From the NCBI RefSeq assembly GCF_016278385.1, contig NZ_JADQBY010000014.1, forward strand, positions 62,001-126,000: a DNA stretch of 64,000 bases. The letters are read 5' to 3'. Shown piece after piece: positions 55,637-64,000 of the stretch. This DNA is from Methanolobus sp. Its GTDB lineage: Archaea; Halobacteriota; Methanosarcinia; Methanosarcinales; Methanosarcinaceae. The notes under the pieces were generated by a model. It was not told the DNA's origin. It saw nothing but the letters and a program-made list of their open reading frames with translations, and searched no databases. The number at the start of each line of letters is the position of its first letter. The first letter of the stretch is position 1. The position numbers were made by a program, and so were the translations under genes.

Positions 55637-58036
55637 ATGGGAATAACAACACAATGCAAAACACTTAGTTCCATTGCTGAAGATATCCTTGGTAAAAGGT
55701 ATTATAAGGAAGGGGAGGATTGGAAAGGACTATGCGAAAGAGTAGCACTTGTAGTATCAAATGGTGACAAAGAATTAGCAAATGACTTCTTTGATGTAAT
55801 GTACAATCTTGATTTCTTGCCCAATTCACCTACATTAGCAAATGCAGGTAAAGAAGGTGACAGACAACAGCTTTCTGCATGTTTCATATTACCTGTAGAA
55901 GATGATATGGTTGAAATAATGGAGACCGTCAAAAACACGGCTATTGTTCATAAAAGCGGTGGAGGGACTGGTTTTGATTTCTCTTCAACCAGACCAAAAG
56001 GTTCCCCGGTATCATCAACAAATGGTGTTGCATCCGGTCCTCTAAGCTGGATGAAAATTATCAATGCAACTACAGAAGAGGTCAAACAGGGTGGTATGAG
56101 GCGTGGTGCAAACATGGGGACTCTTCGTGTGGACCATCCGGATATTCTTGACTTCATCCTTTGTAAAAAGAATGATAAGACGATGACAAACTTCAATTTA
56201 TCCGTTGCTGTGTCTGACGTTTTCATGGATTCTGTTGAGAAGGGTGATGATTTTGAACTGATGCATCCTCATAATAAAGAAATAGTCATTGTGGATGCCT
56301 GTGAGATATTTGATATCATATGTGAGAATGCCTGGGAATCCGGCGAACCCGGAATGATATTCATTGATACAGTAAACTCCACTAATCCTGTTCCTCATCT
56401 TGGCGCAATCAAATCATCGAATCCCTGTGGTGAGTTCTTTTTCATTCCTTTTGGTGTGTGTAACCTCGGTTCAATAAACCTGGTCAATATGCTGGAACCT
56501 GCAGAAGATGGATGTTATGTGATTGACTTTGATCGTCTCAGGAAGATCACTGAAATTGCAGTCACATTTTTGGATAAGGTTATTGACATCAATCATTTCC
56601 CATTACCTGAGATACATGATATGGCACACAAGACCAGACCTATTGGATTAGGTGTCATGGGACTTGCAGACATGTTGTTGTACATGAAATTACCGTATGA
56701 TAGTGATGCAGGCCGTGAAATGGTCGGAAAGGTCATGAAGTTCATTGATGATGTTGCATGGGCTACTTCAAACATGCTTGGTCATGAATTCGGCACTTTT
56801 CCTGAGTTCCAGCAGGAAAACCTTCCCTCACAGAAGACTCCAAGAAATTGTCAGATTACAACAATTGCACCAACAGGTACACTTGCAACATTCGCTGGTG
56901 TATCATTTGGAATTGAACCTAACTTTAATTACGTGTATAAGAGGAAGATTGTTGATAGCGAATTCATTCAAGTTCATCCTCTCTTTGAGAAAATGGCGAA
57001 GGAAGGAGGCTTCTACTCTGAAAAACTGATGGAAAAACTCCGGACAACTCCATCTCTGAAGATGCGAGACTTGACTGAAGTCCCAGATCATGTGAAGGAA
57101 TACTTCATCACGGCTTTCGATGTTTCACCGGAAGACCATGTGAAGATGCAAGCTACAGTCCAGAAGTATGTTGACAACGCTGTCTCAAAGACCATAAATC
57201 TTCCTTATGATGCTACACCTGAGCAAATAGGGGAATTGTATATGATGGCCTGGAAACTTGGATGCAAGGGTCTCACAGTTTATCGTGATGGCTCCAGGGA
57301 TGATCAGGTGATCGTTGCTGCAAAAGAATCAAACGAGGATGATATAAAGTTCCTTGAAATATGCGGAGATACGGATTTTGAAGACGCTGATATTGGAGAA
57401 GATATCGCTCCTACTTGTATTGACATCATGAATCCTGATACCCTTGCTTTTGCAATGGAAGGATTATCCCCGGAAGAGAAGTGTGAGCTTCTTCAGAGAG
57501 TAAATCTCTTCAGATTGGATTACAATACAAAAATTGATTTGCATCCAAAGGAAACTGTAAACGGTAAAAGGATAAAGTTCACAACCGGATGTGGTGAGTT
57601 ATATTGCAAATCGTTCGAGAATCCAATAGAAGATGGTAGTGATGCGATTCTTTGGGAGTTGTTCATGACCACTGTTGGTGGTGGATGCAAAGCTCATTCT
57701 GCTGCACTGGCAATTACTGTATCACTTGCATTGCAGGGAAGAGCGAATATCAAGAGTCTTACGCATCATTGGAGTAAGATCCAGTGTGATGCATGTAAAG
57801 GCCGTGATACTGATGGTAAGTCATGTCCTTCTATCGTGGCTAATTACATCAGATCATTAACACAAGGTACGGCTACCAGCACTATACAAAAAGCAATCAA
57901 AGCACCAAAAAGTACTCGAGAAGTTACTAGAGTACAGACATCATTGAAGGGTGTTTGCCCGGAATGTGGTGAAGCTATAAGACGCATTGATGGATGTAGA
58001 AGTTGTTCAGCATGTGGCTGGACAAGGTGTGACTAA
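55637..58036 (+). CDS. nrdJ: Adenosylcobalamin-dependent (class II) ribonucleotide reductase
   Basis: 799 residues. Active-site motifs: RQQLSACFILP (first redox Cys), NPCGE with the thiyl Cys and catalytic Glu, and the second Cys in FGVCNLGS. The TSCPD domain (RIKFTTGCGELYCKSF) lies near residue 650, and the C-terminus ends in Cys pairs (CPECGE, CRSCSACGWTRC), which reduce the active site. It makes deoxynucleotides without oxygen, using B12, which methanogens make in large amounts. No activase is needed, so it fits anaerobes. Preceded by TAAGGT as a weak ribosome site. Confidence 0.95.
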   Translation: MGITTQCKTLSSIAEDILGKRYYKEGEDWKGLCERVALVVSNGDKELANDFFDVMYNLDFLPNSPTLANAGKEGDRQQLSACFILPVEDDMVEIMETVKNTAIVHKSGGGTGFDFSSTRPKGSPVSSTNGVASGPLSWMKIINATTEEVKQGGMRRGANMGTLRVDHPDILDFILCKKNDKTMTNFNLSVAVSDVFMDSVEKGDDFELMHPHNKEIVIVDACEIFDIICENAWESGEPGMIFIDTVNSTNPVPHLGAIKSSNPCGEFFFIPFGVCNLGSINLVNMLEPAEDGCYVIDFDRLRKITEIAVTFLDKVIDINHFPLPEIHDMAHKTRPIGLGVMGLADMLLYMKLPYDSDAGREMVGKVMKFIDDVAWATSNMLGHEFGTFPEFQQENLPSQKTPRNCQITTIAPTGTLATFAGVSFGIEPNFNYVYKRKIVDSEFIQVHPLFEKMAKEGGFYSEKLMEKLRTTPSLKMRDLTEVPDHVKEYFITAFDVSPEDHVKMQATVQKYVDNAVSKTINLPYDATPEQIGELYMMAWKLGCKGLTVYRDGSRDDQVIVAAKESNEDDIKFLEICGDTDFEDADIGEDIAPTCIDIMNPDTLAFAMEGLSPEEKCELLQRVNLFRLDYNTKIDLHPKETVNGKRIKFTTGCGELYCKSFENPIEDGSDAILWELFMTTVGGGCKAHSAALAITVSLALQGRANIKSLTHHWSKIQCDACKGRDTDGKSCPSIVANYIRSLTQGTATSTIQKAIKAPKSTREVTRVQTSLKGVCPECGEAIRRIDGCRSCSACGWTRCD

Positions 58037-58092
58037 CGTCACACCATTTCTATGCTTTAACTATTCCTTACAGGCTTCATTATGGAATTGCT

Positions 58093-58112
58093 AAAAGAGC
58101 CAAGGCTCTTTT
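58093..58112 (+). terminator. Terminator hairpin after ribonucleotide reductase
   Basis: Perfect arms AAAAGAGCC and GGCTCTTTT around a two-base AA centre, followed by TTATTAAA. Lies 57 bases after the stop. Confidence 0.55.
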
Positions 58113-58142
58113 ATTAAACGTCATTAGAGGCTCAAAAGAAAT

Positions 58143-58218
58143 TGGTAGTCCCGGGCGGATTCGAACCACCGTCTTCGGCTCCAAAGGCCGAAAGGATTGA
58201 CCACTACCCTACGGGACT
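58143..58218 (-). tRNA. tRNA-Gln (anticodon TTG), CCA encoded
   Basis: 76 bases. Acceptor AGTCCCG pairs with CGGGACT; anticodon stem TCGGC/GCCGA with loop CTTTGGA gives anticodon TTG at positions 34-36. T-loop GGTTCGAATCC is present, and the 3' CCA is in the DNA. In methanogens Gln-tRNA is made by Glu loading and GatDE amidation. Confidence 0.95.
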
Positions 58219-58283
58219 ACAATGATTAGCAGAATAAATGCATAATAATACTTATTTGTTATGCAGGACAGCCGGTTTGGCTG

Positions 58284-59375
58284 TCACATTGCAATGATAA
58301 GCGTTAGCAGATCCTTATCGTCAAGTACATGGTCAAGGCCTGCCCTCTGACCGGGGTGCTTTGATGATGTGCCCCATATCTGTGAATATCTGAACTTTCT
58401 CCTGAAATCACGGTGCAGATGGTCACATACCTCTCCAACTGTAGTTCCTTTACGTACAATGAGAGGTTCTTCCATGTCAGCAGGTCCGCCCTGTGGTTTA
58501 AGATAAACACGGATAAAGTCCAATGCGTCATATATCAGGTCCTTGACAGCCTCAAGGTTCTCTTCCTTGTCAGCCGAGATATACGTTGCTTCAGGGTACT
58601 CTTCCTTACATTTCTTCAGCACATATTCATCTGCCATATCCACCTTGTTCACAACAACAACGGCAGGGATGTATACCCTGTTGCCCATGATGACATCTAT
58701 CAACTGGTCAACATCGATGCTCTCCCTGATGAGCACATGAGCATTGTGAATCTTATATTCGTTAAGAATTGCCTTTATAAGGTCTTCTGTAAGGTCAAGC
58801 TCCTTAGTACTGCTAATGGTGACGCCACCACGGTCCTGCCTTTTAATGACAACATCAGGTGCTTTCTGGTTCAGGCGTATGCCCGCATCGTTAAGTTCCT
58901 GCGTAAGGACTCCATGGTGATAGTTCTGGAATACGTCCAGCATAAAGATCACAAGGTCACAGTTCCTCACAACAGAAATAACCTCTCGTCCACGGCCTCT
59001 GCCGCTGGCTGCTCCTTTGACCAGTCCGGGTACGTCAAGTATCTGTATAGTTGCATTATTATGTTCAAGCACTCCCGGAATTACATCCAGGGTTGTGAAC
59101 TCATAGGCACCGACCTCTGAATGAGCATCTGTGAGCTTATTAAGTAAAGTGGATTTTCCCACAGACGGGAAACCTACAAGTGTCACCGTGGCATCTCCTG
59201 ATTTTCTCACGGAGTATCCTTCGCCACCACCTGACTTGGCAGATTTCTTGACAACTTCATCGCGAAGGCGTGCAAGTTTCGCCTTCAACTTACCGATGTG
59301 GTGGGATGTTGCCTTATTGTAGGGAGTCTTCTTGATCTCCTCTTCTACTTCCTGTATATCCTCATGTATTCCCAT
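58284..59375 (-). CDS. drg: DRG-type OBG GTPase with TGS domain
   Basis: 363 residues. N-terminal coiled region (EDIQEVEEEIKKTPYNKAT), then the GTPase with G1 GFPSVGKST, G3 DVPGLVKGA and G4 VNKVDMAD, interrupted by a DRG S5D2L insert. The C-terminal TGS domain (about 295-363) ends DDKDLLTLIIAM. DRG proteins bind translating ribosomes and help relieve stalled states. It is downstream of tRNA-Gln on the same strand, but is read away from it. Confidence 0.95.
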   Translation of the reverse strand: MGIHEDIQEVEEEIKKTPYNKATSHHIGKLKAKLARLRDEVVKKSAKSGGGEGYSVRKSGDATVTLVGFPSVGKSTLLNKLTDAHSEVGAYEFTTLDVIPGVLEHNNATIQILDVPGLVKGAASGRGRGREVISVVRNCDLVIFMLDVFQNYHHGVLTQELNDAGIRLNQKAPDVVIKRQDRGGVTISSTKELDLTEDLIKAILNEYKIHNAHVLIRESIDVDQLIDVIMGNRVYIPAVVVVNKVDMADEYVLKKCKEEYPEATYISADKEENLEAVKDLIYDALDFIRVYLKPQGGPADMEEPLIVRKGTTVGEVCDHLHRDFRRKFRYSQIWGTSSKHPGQRAGLDHVLDDKDLLTLIIAM

Positions 59376-59437
59376 TTGAACCTACCATAACGTCAAAATA
59401 AAAAAGGTTTTCCTGATTTTTATAGACTGGATTAACG

Positions 59438-61348
59438 TCAAAAGGAGGATATTATACTGCCGGTCATTTCATACGTATACATTCCAGTTGGAAGTCTTTT
59501 TGAAAAATCTTCAGACCGAAGTGCACTCAGGAATGTCTGTATCTCCTCAATATCCAGAAGGTCTTTACGTATCACGAAATCAAACTCATCCTCTGCAACA
59601 GGGATAAACTCAAGTCCGGCTTCCTCTGCCGCAGCCCTCAGCCCAAAACCAACATCTGCCTTCCTGCTTTTCACAGCATCGCAAACAGACCTGTGGGTCT
59701 TTGATCCTGAATTATAGCCTTTCAGGCTTTTTATTAGCTCACTCCTTGGGATGCCCATATTCTCTGCCAGTATTCCGAGTTCCCTGTCCAGAAGTGCCCT
59801 GGTTCCTGATCCCCGGTTCCTGTTGATGAGATGCAGGCCGCTTATATCTTTCAGTCCATACACATGGTTGTCAGGGCTGAATATCAGTCCCTGCTCACGC
59901 CTGTATCCTTTAACCAGAACAACATCTTCAAGATTCATTTTTGTTATAACTGATGAATTGTAATTGCCTTCGCTGTCAACCATGTTCACGCAGGCAATAT
60001 CTGTAGTGCCGCCTGAAATGGCTGTAAACCCTGCACTTGATCCCATTTTCAAAGTCCTGAATACCAGCCCCGTCATCTCTTCCAGCAAGTCAACTCCCGG
60101 GCATTGTCCTCCAACGAACATCAGATCAGGACTTCTCACGTTGCCGAACATAGTGACCTCTACCTCAGAACCTGCTTCAACGTATTCTGTATGTGCCCTG
60201 ATCTCTATTATTCCGTCAGCATCCGAAAGTGTTGTAATCGCTCCCGATGTTTTGTCTGCAGGGTATGCCTTGCCCCTGACCACGCCTACGGGGAACAGTT
60301 CTTCTCTTCCACCTGAGCGGATACCGGTTCCCATGACCGCAGTGACCTTTGTCTTAAAAGAGGGCTTAACACCAAGTGAATTATATATTATCGGGGCTAC
60401 GAACTCATTGAAAATGCTGAGTGCGGATGTAGGATTTCCTGGCAGTCCTATGGTTGGCACGTTTCCTATCATACCGATTACGACAGGTTTTCCCGGTTTG
60501 ATGGCAATTCCGTGAGTAAGGGTTTCGCCCTTTTCCTCAATTATCATGTACATGATATCTCCAACACCTGCAGAAGTACTTCCTGATGTCAGTACAATGT
60601 TGCATTCATTGATCGCCCTGTCAAGAGCCTCTTCCATCGATGTTGCATCATCAGGCACAATTCCATATATCCATGCAGTTCCTCCGCATTCCTCTATTGC
60701 TGCTGCGATAGCATAGGAGTTAGCGTCATATATCATTCCGGCTTCCAGTGTTTCTCCGGGTTTGATAAGCTCATTTCCCGTTGATATGATTCCCACAAGC
60801 AATCTCTTGACAGGTACTTCATTCATACCTATGGAAGCAAGTACTCCAATTTCACGGGCGCCGATGCGTGTATTCTTTCTCAGGATCCTTTCACCTTTCA
60901 TGATGTCGGTTCCTGCACGCATTATATTCTCGCCAATGTGCACCGGCTGGTAAATAAGGACAGAATCACCTGTTTGCTTTGTATTCTCCACCATAACTAC
61001 AGCATCAGCACCATCGGGAATCGGTGCACCTGTGGATATCTCTATGGTTTCTCCATCGTTTACAAAGAACTTATCTGTGCAACCTGCTGGAATAGACCCT
61101 ATAAATCTCAGTTCCTGCGGTTCTGGTTCACTTGCCTGATAGGTATCTTTTGCCCGAATGGCATACCCGTCCTTGACAGAACGGTTGAATGCAGGTACAT
61201 CCACACCAGAAGGGATGTCATCTGCTATGATGTGTCCTACTGCCTTATCGATAGGTAAAATAATAGTGTCTGGCTGGACTCTGATCTGTTCAACCAGCTT
61301 CCTTGCATCCTCTACGGATGTTAAATCTCTGAATTCCTTGCGTTCCAT
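59438..61348 (-). CDS. moeA: Molybdopterin biosynthesis MoeA fused to periplasmic-binding-like domain
   Basis: 636 residues from ATG 61348 (MERKEFRDLTSVED); the frame is open to TTG 61372. The MoeA part (about 1-405) has VPAFNRSVKDGYA, LTSGSTSAGVGD and GLPGNPTSALSIF. The C-terminal 200 residues match the LysR-substrate/PBP-like domain, with GLHLINRNRGSGTRALLDRE and ADVGFGLRAAAEEAGL. This fusion is common in archaea. MoeA inserts Mo or W into molybdopterin, needed for formylmethanofuran dehydrogenase and the AOR at 18.2 kb. The second domain probably binds the oxyanion, as inference. It overlaps no gene but starts 11 bases after the small membrane gene. Confidence 0.93.
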   Translation of the reverse strand: MERKEFRDLTSVEDARKLVEQIRVQPDTIILPIDKAVGHIIADDIPSGVDVPAFNRSVKDGYAIRAKDTYQASEPEPQELRFIGSIPAGCTDKFFVNDGETIEISTGAPIPDGADAVVMVENTKQTGDSVLIYQPVHIGENIMRAGTDIMKGERILRKNTRIGAREIGVLASIGMNEVPVKRLLVGIISTGNELIKPGETLEAGMIYDANSYAIAAAIEECGGTAWIYGIVPDDATSMEEALDRAINECNIVLTSGSTSAGVGDIMYMIIEEKGETLTHGIAIKPGKPVVIGMIGNVPTIGLPGNPTSALSIFNEFVAPIIYNSLGVKPSFKTKVTAVMGTGIRSGGREELFPVGVVRGKAYPADKTSGAITTLSDADGIIEIRAHTEYVEAGSEVEVTMFGNVRSPDLMFVGGQCPGVDLLEEMTGLVFRTLKMGSSAGFTAISGGTTDIACVNMVDSEGNYNSSVITKMNLEDVVLVKGYRREQGLIFSPDNHVYGLKDISGLHLINRNRGSGTRALLDRELGILAENMGIPRSELIKSLKGYNSGSKTHRSVCDAVKSRKADVGFGLRAAAEEAGLEFIPVAEDEFDFVIRKDLLDIEEIQTFLSALRSEDFSKRLPTGMYTYEMTGSIISSF

Positions 61349-61358
61349 TCTGTTCGGT

Positions 61359-61607
61359 CTACTTTTTGTCAAGATAACCTATAAGTGTTTTGTTAAGTGT
61401 GAACACTCTTGAAGCAACATACCAGAGCCCCATCAAAAATACGATCCATGTTGCAATTGATATCCATTGCAGATTGGGTGTATCGTCAAGTGCTTCAAAG
61501 GTGATTACAAGAGTAACTGGCATAAGAAGTAAGATAGCCATCACGGAATCGTTCAGGTATTTCAGGTTCTCCATTATTACTCTTTCTTTTTCATCCTCTT
61601 TCTCCAT
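61359..61607 (-). CDS. Small two-helix membrane protein
   Basis: 82 residues: charged start MEKEDEKERVIMENLKYLND, two hydrophobic segments (VMAILLLMPVTLVITF and WISIATWIVFLMGLWYV) and a short basic tail. Its TAG stop is just before the moeA start, so the two may be co-transcribed. Not recognised. Upstream ribosome site AGAAAGAG is weak. Confidence 0.65.
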   Translation of the reverse strand: MEKEDEKERVIMENLKYLNDSVMAILLLMPVTLVITFEALDDTPNLQWISIATWIVFLMGLWYVASRVFTLNKTLIGYLDKK

Positions 61608-61736
61608 TCTTAAACCTCATTAATTTCAGTTTCCAATATAATAATCAATGAATATAAGAGGTTACTGGACTAATGCCTAATTAATGTTTTGAAGAAATAA
61701 AAAGACGAAAAGATATGAAGAGCTAACTCTTCATAT

Positions 61737-62615
61737 TTAAGGGAAAATAGGAGTTCCGGTTGTTGTGGTTATGTGCTCAAAAGCTGCGACCATCTTCCCG
61801 GTGATAGGCCCCGGTTTACCGTCACCTATCGGACGTCCGTCGACCTTTACAAGAGGTGCTGCCTCGGCTGCTGTTCCTGTTACGAATATCTCATCAGCAG
61901 TGTAGAGGTCAAACATTCCAAGATTTTCAACGTGGGTGTCAATTCCTATGTCTGCAAGTAGTTCAATTGCTGTTGCTCTGGTTATACCCCTGAGGTTGTT
62001 GATCGTCGGTGGGGTGTAAACCTTTCCGTTCTTGATAATGAATATGTTGTCTCCTGAACCTTCAGAGAGATAACCGTTCTGGTCGAAGAAAATTGCCTCG
62101 TCTCCGCCTTTCTCATTTGCCTCTATCTTTGCAAGGATGTTATTCAAATAGTTCAGTGACTTGATGTTTGGAGAAAGTGCATCACAGGAATTTCTTCTGA
62201 CTGAGACTGTGACACCGGTCAGACCAACTTCATAAAGGTCGCCGTACATAGCCCCCCATTCCTGGGATATGATAAACACATTTGGCTTTGGACATTTTCT
62301 GGGGTCCAGTCCAAGGTCACCAACACCTCTTGAAACAATGGGTCTGATGTAGGCATCTGTAAGGTTGTTTTTCCGGAGCGTTTCCAGAATAGCCTCTTCC
62401 ATCTCTTCCTTGCTCAGTGGTATGTTAAGAGCGATAGCCTTTGCGGAATCATAGAGCCTGTCAACATGTTCACGTAACTTGAAGACACGTCCGTTGTATG
62501 CTCTTATACCCTCAAAGACACCATCCCCATACAAAAAACCATGGTCATAGACGGAGGTTGTGGCTTCTGATTTCGGGACATAGTCACCATTGTAATAAAT
62601 TAATAGTTCACTCAT
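61737..62615 (-). CDS. ilvE: Branched-chain amino acid aminotransferase
   Basis: 292 residues. Fold type IV PLP enzyme: [25 protein letters not shown], catalytic Lys in [16 protein letters not shown], and PLP phosphate site [13 protein letters not shown]. It makes Val, Leu and Ile from their 2-oxo acids with glutamate as donor. No other ilv genes are adjacent. Divergent from the tRNA-Arg region; its TATA is near 62665-62680. Confidence 0.95.
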   Translation of the reverse strand: MSELLIYYNGDYVPKSEATTSVYDHGFLYGDGVFEGIRAYNGRVFKLREHVDRLYDSAKAIALNIPLSKEEMEEAILETLRKNNLTDAYIRPIVSRGVGDLGLDPRKCPKPNVFIISQEWGAMYGDLYEVGLTGVTVSVRRNSCDALSPNIKSLNYLNNILAKIEANEKGGDEAIFFDQNGYLSEGSGDNIFIIKNGKVYTPPTINNLRGITRATAIELLADIGIDTHVENLGMFDLYTADEIFVTGTAAEAAPLVKVDGRPIGDGKPGPITGKMVAAFEHITTTTGTPIFP

Positions 62616-62774
62616 GTGTAAAGCCTCAGCATTGTAATTGTTGTTAATCTTGATGTCAAACTCTTATATATTTGTATTCACATATACATCACACATAATT
62701 TACAAATGTGGCTCCATTCTTACAAAAGGCTTTTATGCTAGAAAACCTATTTCAGACTCCAGTCAATCGTCAGC

Positions 62775-62849
62775 GGTCCCGTGGCTTAGCCAGGATATAG
62801 CATCGGGCTTCTAACCCGAGGGTCGTGGGTTCGAATCCCTCCGGGATCG
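62775..62849 (+). tRNA. tRNA-Arg (anticodon TCT)
   Basis: 75 bases. Acceptor GGTCCCG with CGGGATC (one G-T pair), D-arm GCTTAGCC..., anticodon stem TCGGG/CCCGA with loop CTTCTAA (anticodon TCT), T-loop GGTTCGAATCC. Discriminator G, then CTTATT, so CCA is not encoded, unlike tRNA-Gln in this window. TATA sequence lies upstream near 62725. Confidence 0.95.
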
Positions 62850-63209
62850 CTTATTCTTTTAAAGCATTCATCGTTTTGTTTTTGTTTTTCTCCGTGTCAT
62901 AGCACCGACCAAAAAATGTTTATTGGATGAGTTCCATATAATAAATTGCTGAGTATAGAACGCTTGGAGTTATTAAGACTGTGAGACTATGTTTCAGCTT
63001 TCGATTGGCCCATATCAGAGCGATACTCTGAATGGAATGCGTATGTTTGCCGGTCGGAATATTAAGACGTCAAGAGGGTAATAGGGTATTATAATCTTAG
63101 TCTTCTCTGTTGCCCTCGCATTACTTCCTTTTCTCATAATCTTTTTATCCACAGAAGCGGATGCTTTATTAAGGATAATTCAACAGGATTCAGTATCCTG
63201 CTGTCCTGA
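62850..63209. other. Intergenic region after tRNA-Arg
   Basis: 360 bases with no supported gene. A 30-codon frame (62990-63080, MFQLSIGPYQSDTLNGMRMF) is open but lacks a ribosome site and known similarity. Confidence 0.4.
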
Positions 63210-63657
63210 ATGGGACGGGACAACAGAATAAATGTATGGGATAAAAAACCGTTTATAATGGATTATGTCCCTCAATTATTCCACATTCCATTGCCATTTA
63301 GCTTCAAACGTGCCTTAATGAGGATGTGGCAAAAGGTTCATGTAGCAACTGCCTCTCCTGAAATGGGTGATTTTTTCCTGCTTGCCTACGACCCATCATT
63401 ATGGAAGTTAGAGCTATATATTATTGTCACAAAAAATTCCGGATTCTGAGAACGTAACAATGTCGGGCACTTTTCTCAGCAAGGTTTTTGATGGTCCGTA
63501 CAAGTCAGTACCAAAATGGATCGAAATTATGGAAAAATACATTTCAGAAAAAGGGATGACCGTGAAGAAACATTATTCCATTTTACATATTGCCTCAAAT
63601 ATGCAAAAAAGTACGGTCATAATTGCAATAGTATTCACAGAAGTGGAAGGCAAATAA
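63210..63657 (+). pseudogene. Small unidentified protein, three homopolymer indels
   Basis: The first frame (63210-63449) encodes PFSFKRALMRMWQKVHVATA and SLWKLELYIIVTK. Losing one A from the run 63431-63436 joins it to IPDSENVTMSGTFLSKVFDGP and YKSVPKWIEIMEKY. Two further one-base shifts, near 63576 and 63627, restore YFHFTYCLKYAKKYGHN and IVFTEVEGK. The combined protein is about 148 residues. It looks like a small soluble family, with a likely Cys pair reduced here to one Cys (TYCLKYAKKYG), but I cannot name it. Three indels in 450 bases suggest decay more than sequence error. Confidence 0.65.
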
Positions 63658-63666
63658 ATAGGTTTT

Positions 63667-63792
63667 TTAATCATTCAAGCCCAGGATATTCTTCTTATCC
63701 TTATTTTTTTCCTCTTTCTTTTCGTTTTTACTTGTTTTAACAAATTCAGTGACTTCTTTTATTCTGTGCATATTTGTTTCATCATTTCCCAT
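63667..63792 (-). CDS. Small Lys-rich protein (41 residues)
   Basis: A 42-codon frame with stop: MGNDETNMHRIKEVTEFVKT, then a run of Lys/Glu and NILGLND. A strong ribosome site GGAGGG (63798-63803) sits just upstream of the ATG, which is the main reason to call it. Highly charged; could bind nucleic acid. Not recognised. Confidence 0.5.
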   Translation of the reverse strand: MGNDETNMHRIKEVTEFVKTSKNEKKEEKNKDKKNILGLND

Positions 63793-63971
63793 TTTTTCCC
63801 TCCGGTTTTTAGTTCTTCAATTTATGTAATAGTTCCTTTGGATAAGTAATCTGTCTCACGTATAGTTTCTTTGTTTTGTGGTATATAACCTGGCATCATG
63901 TTATATATAGTATATTTAAATATTAATAATGTCTAGCTATTGTTAAGAATCTATATTATCAGGGATGAATC

Positions 63972-64000
63972 ATGAAAAATCAAATATTGTCATATAATCT
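63972..64000 (+). CDS. Start of a gene running off the window
   Basis: ATG 63972 begins MKNQILSYN, preceded by AGGGA at a suitable distance and by a TATA-like AT tract (about 63901-63920). Only nine codons are visible, so product is unknown. Confidence 0.35.

Noticed and set aside
55637-58036. Intein in ribonucleotide reductase
   Set aside because: Length (799) and continuous family motifs leave no room for an intein.
62990-63080. 30-codon frame downstream of tRNA-Arg
   Set aside because: No ribosome site or similarity; kept only as a note on the intergenic region.
1-64000. Transposons, prophage or restriction systems
   Set aside because: I looked for transposase, integrase, terminase and restriction-modification motifs on both strands and saw none; the accessory content is surface proteins and small islands.

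Overview
The window is chromosomal DNA from a methanogenic archaeon of the Methanosarcinales, most likely the Methanosarcinaceae. The methyl-coenzyme M reductase activation/marker block (atwA, mmp3, mmp6, mmp5, mmp15, mmp17, mmp7) marks it as a methanogen. aIF5A, FEN-1 with a PIP box, a DRG GTPase, a presenilin-type protease, a MoeA-PBP fusion and PGF-pre-PGF surface proteins fit that family. The surface proteins and moderate AT content suggest a Methanolobus/Methanococcoides-like genus, but this is inference.

Layout. 1-5.8 kb: partial U32 protein, two broken genes (4Fe-4S membrane protein, methyltransferase), a lipoprotein pair and a CDF metal transporter. 5.8-13.4 kb: hisF with a broken MazG-like gene, DUF1614, bifunctional-nuclease-like protein, a 1205-residue hydantoinase/oxoprolinase, pcm and a zinc-ribbon protein. 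13.6-21 kb: a PAS histidine kinase with a degenerate receiver, GNAT, agmatinase plus aIF5A, a tungsten-type aldehyde ferredoxin oxidoreductase, Ogt and a matrixin protease. 21.1-29.6 kb: HAD protein, then the atwA/mmp operon and an AhpD-like protein. 29.6-40.3 kb: presenilin-like protease, FEN-1, gpmI, a broken MATE exporter, a WbqC island, msrB and small genes. 40.5-50.8 kb: three large paralogous surface proteins with shared promoters, leaders and terminators, and a decayed duplicate of the neighbouring DUF2278 gene. 50.8-55.2 kb: a MoxR-type AAA ATPase plus a giant VWA protein. 55.6-64 kb: class II ribonucleotide reductase, tRNA-Gln, DRG GTPase, moeA fusion, ilvE, tRNA-Arg and a broken small gene.

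Main observations. (1) The 1162-residue VWA protein has about twelve 37-residue helical repeats, an HEVGH motif and a complete MIDAS, and is translationally coupled to its AAA partner: a candidate uncharacterised metal-cofactor chaperone. (2) The three surface genes have TATA boxes 71-74 nt before the start; in the third the aligned start codon is ATT. (3) Their terminator hairpins contain the stop codon. (4) Several genes, including conserved mmp3, are broken by one-base changes in homopolymers, suggesting sequence error rather than real decay for at least some.
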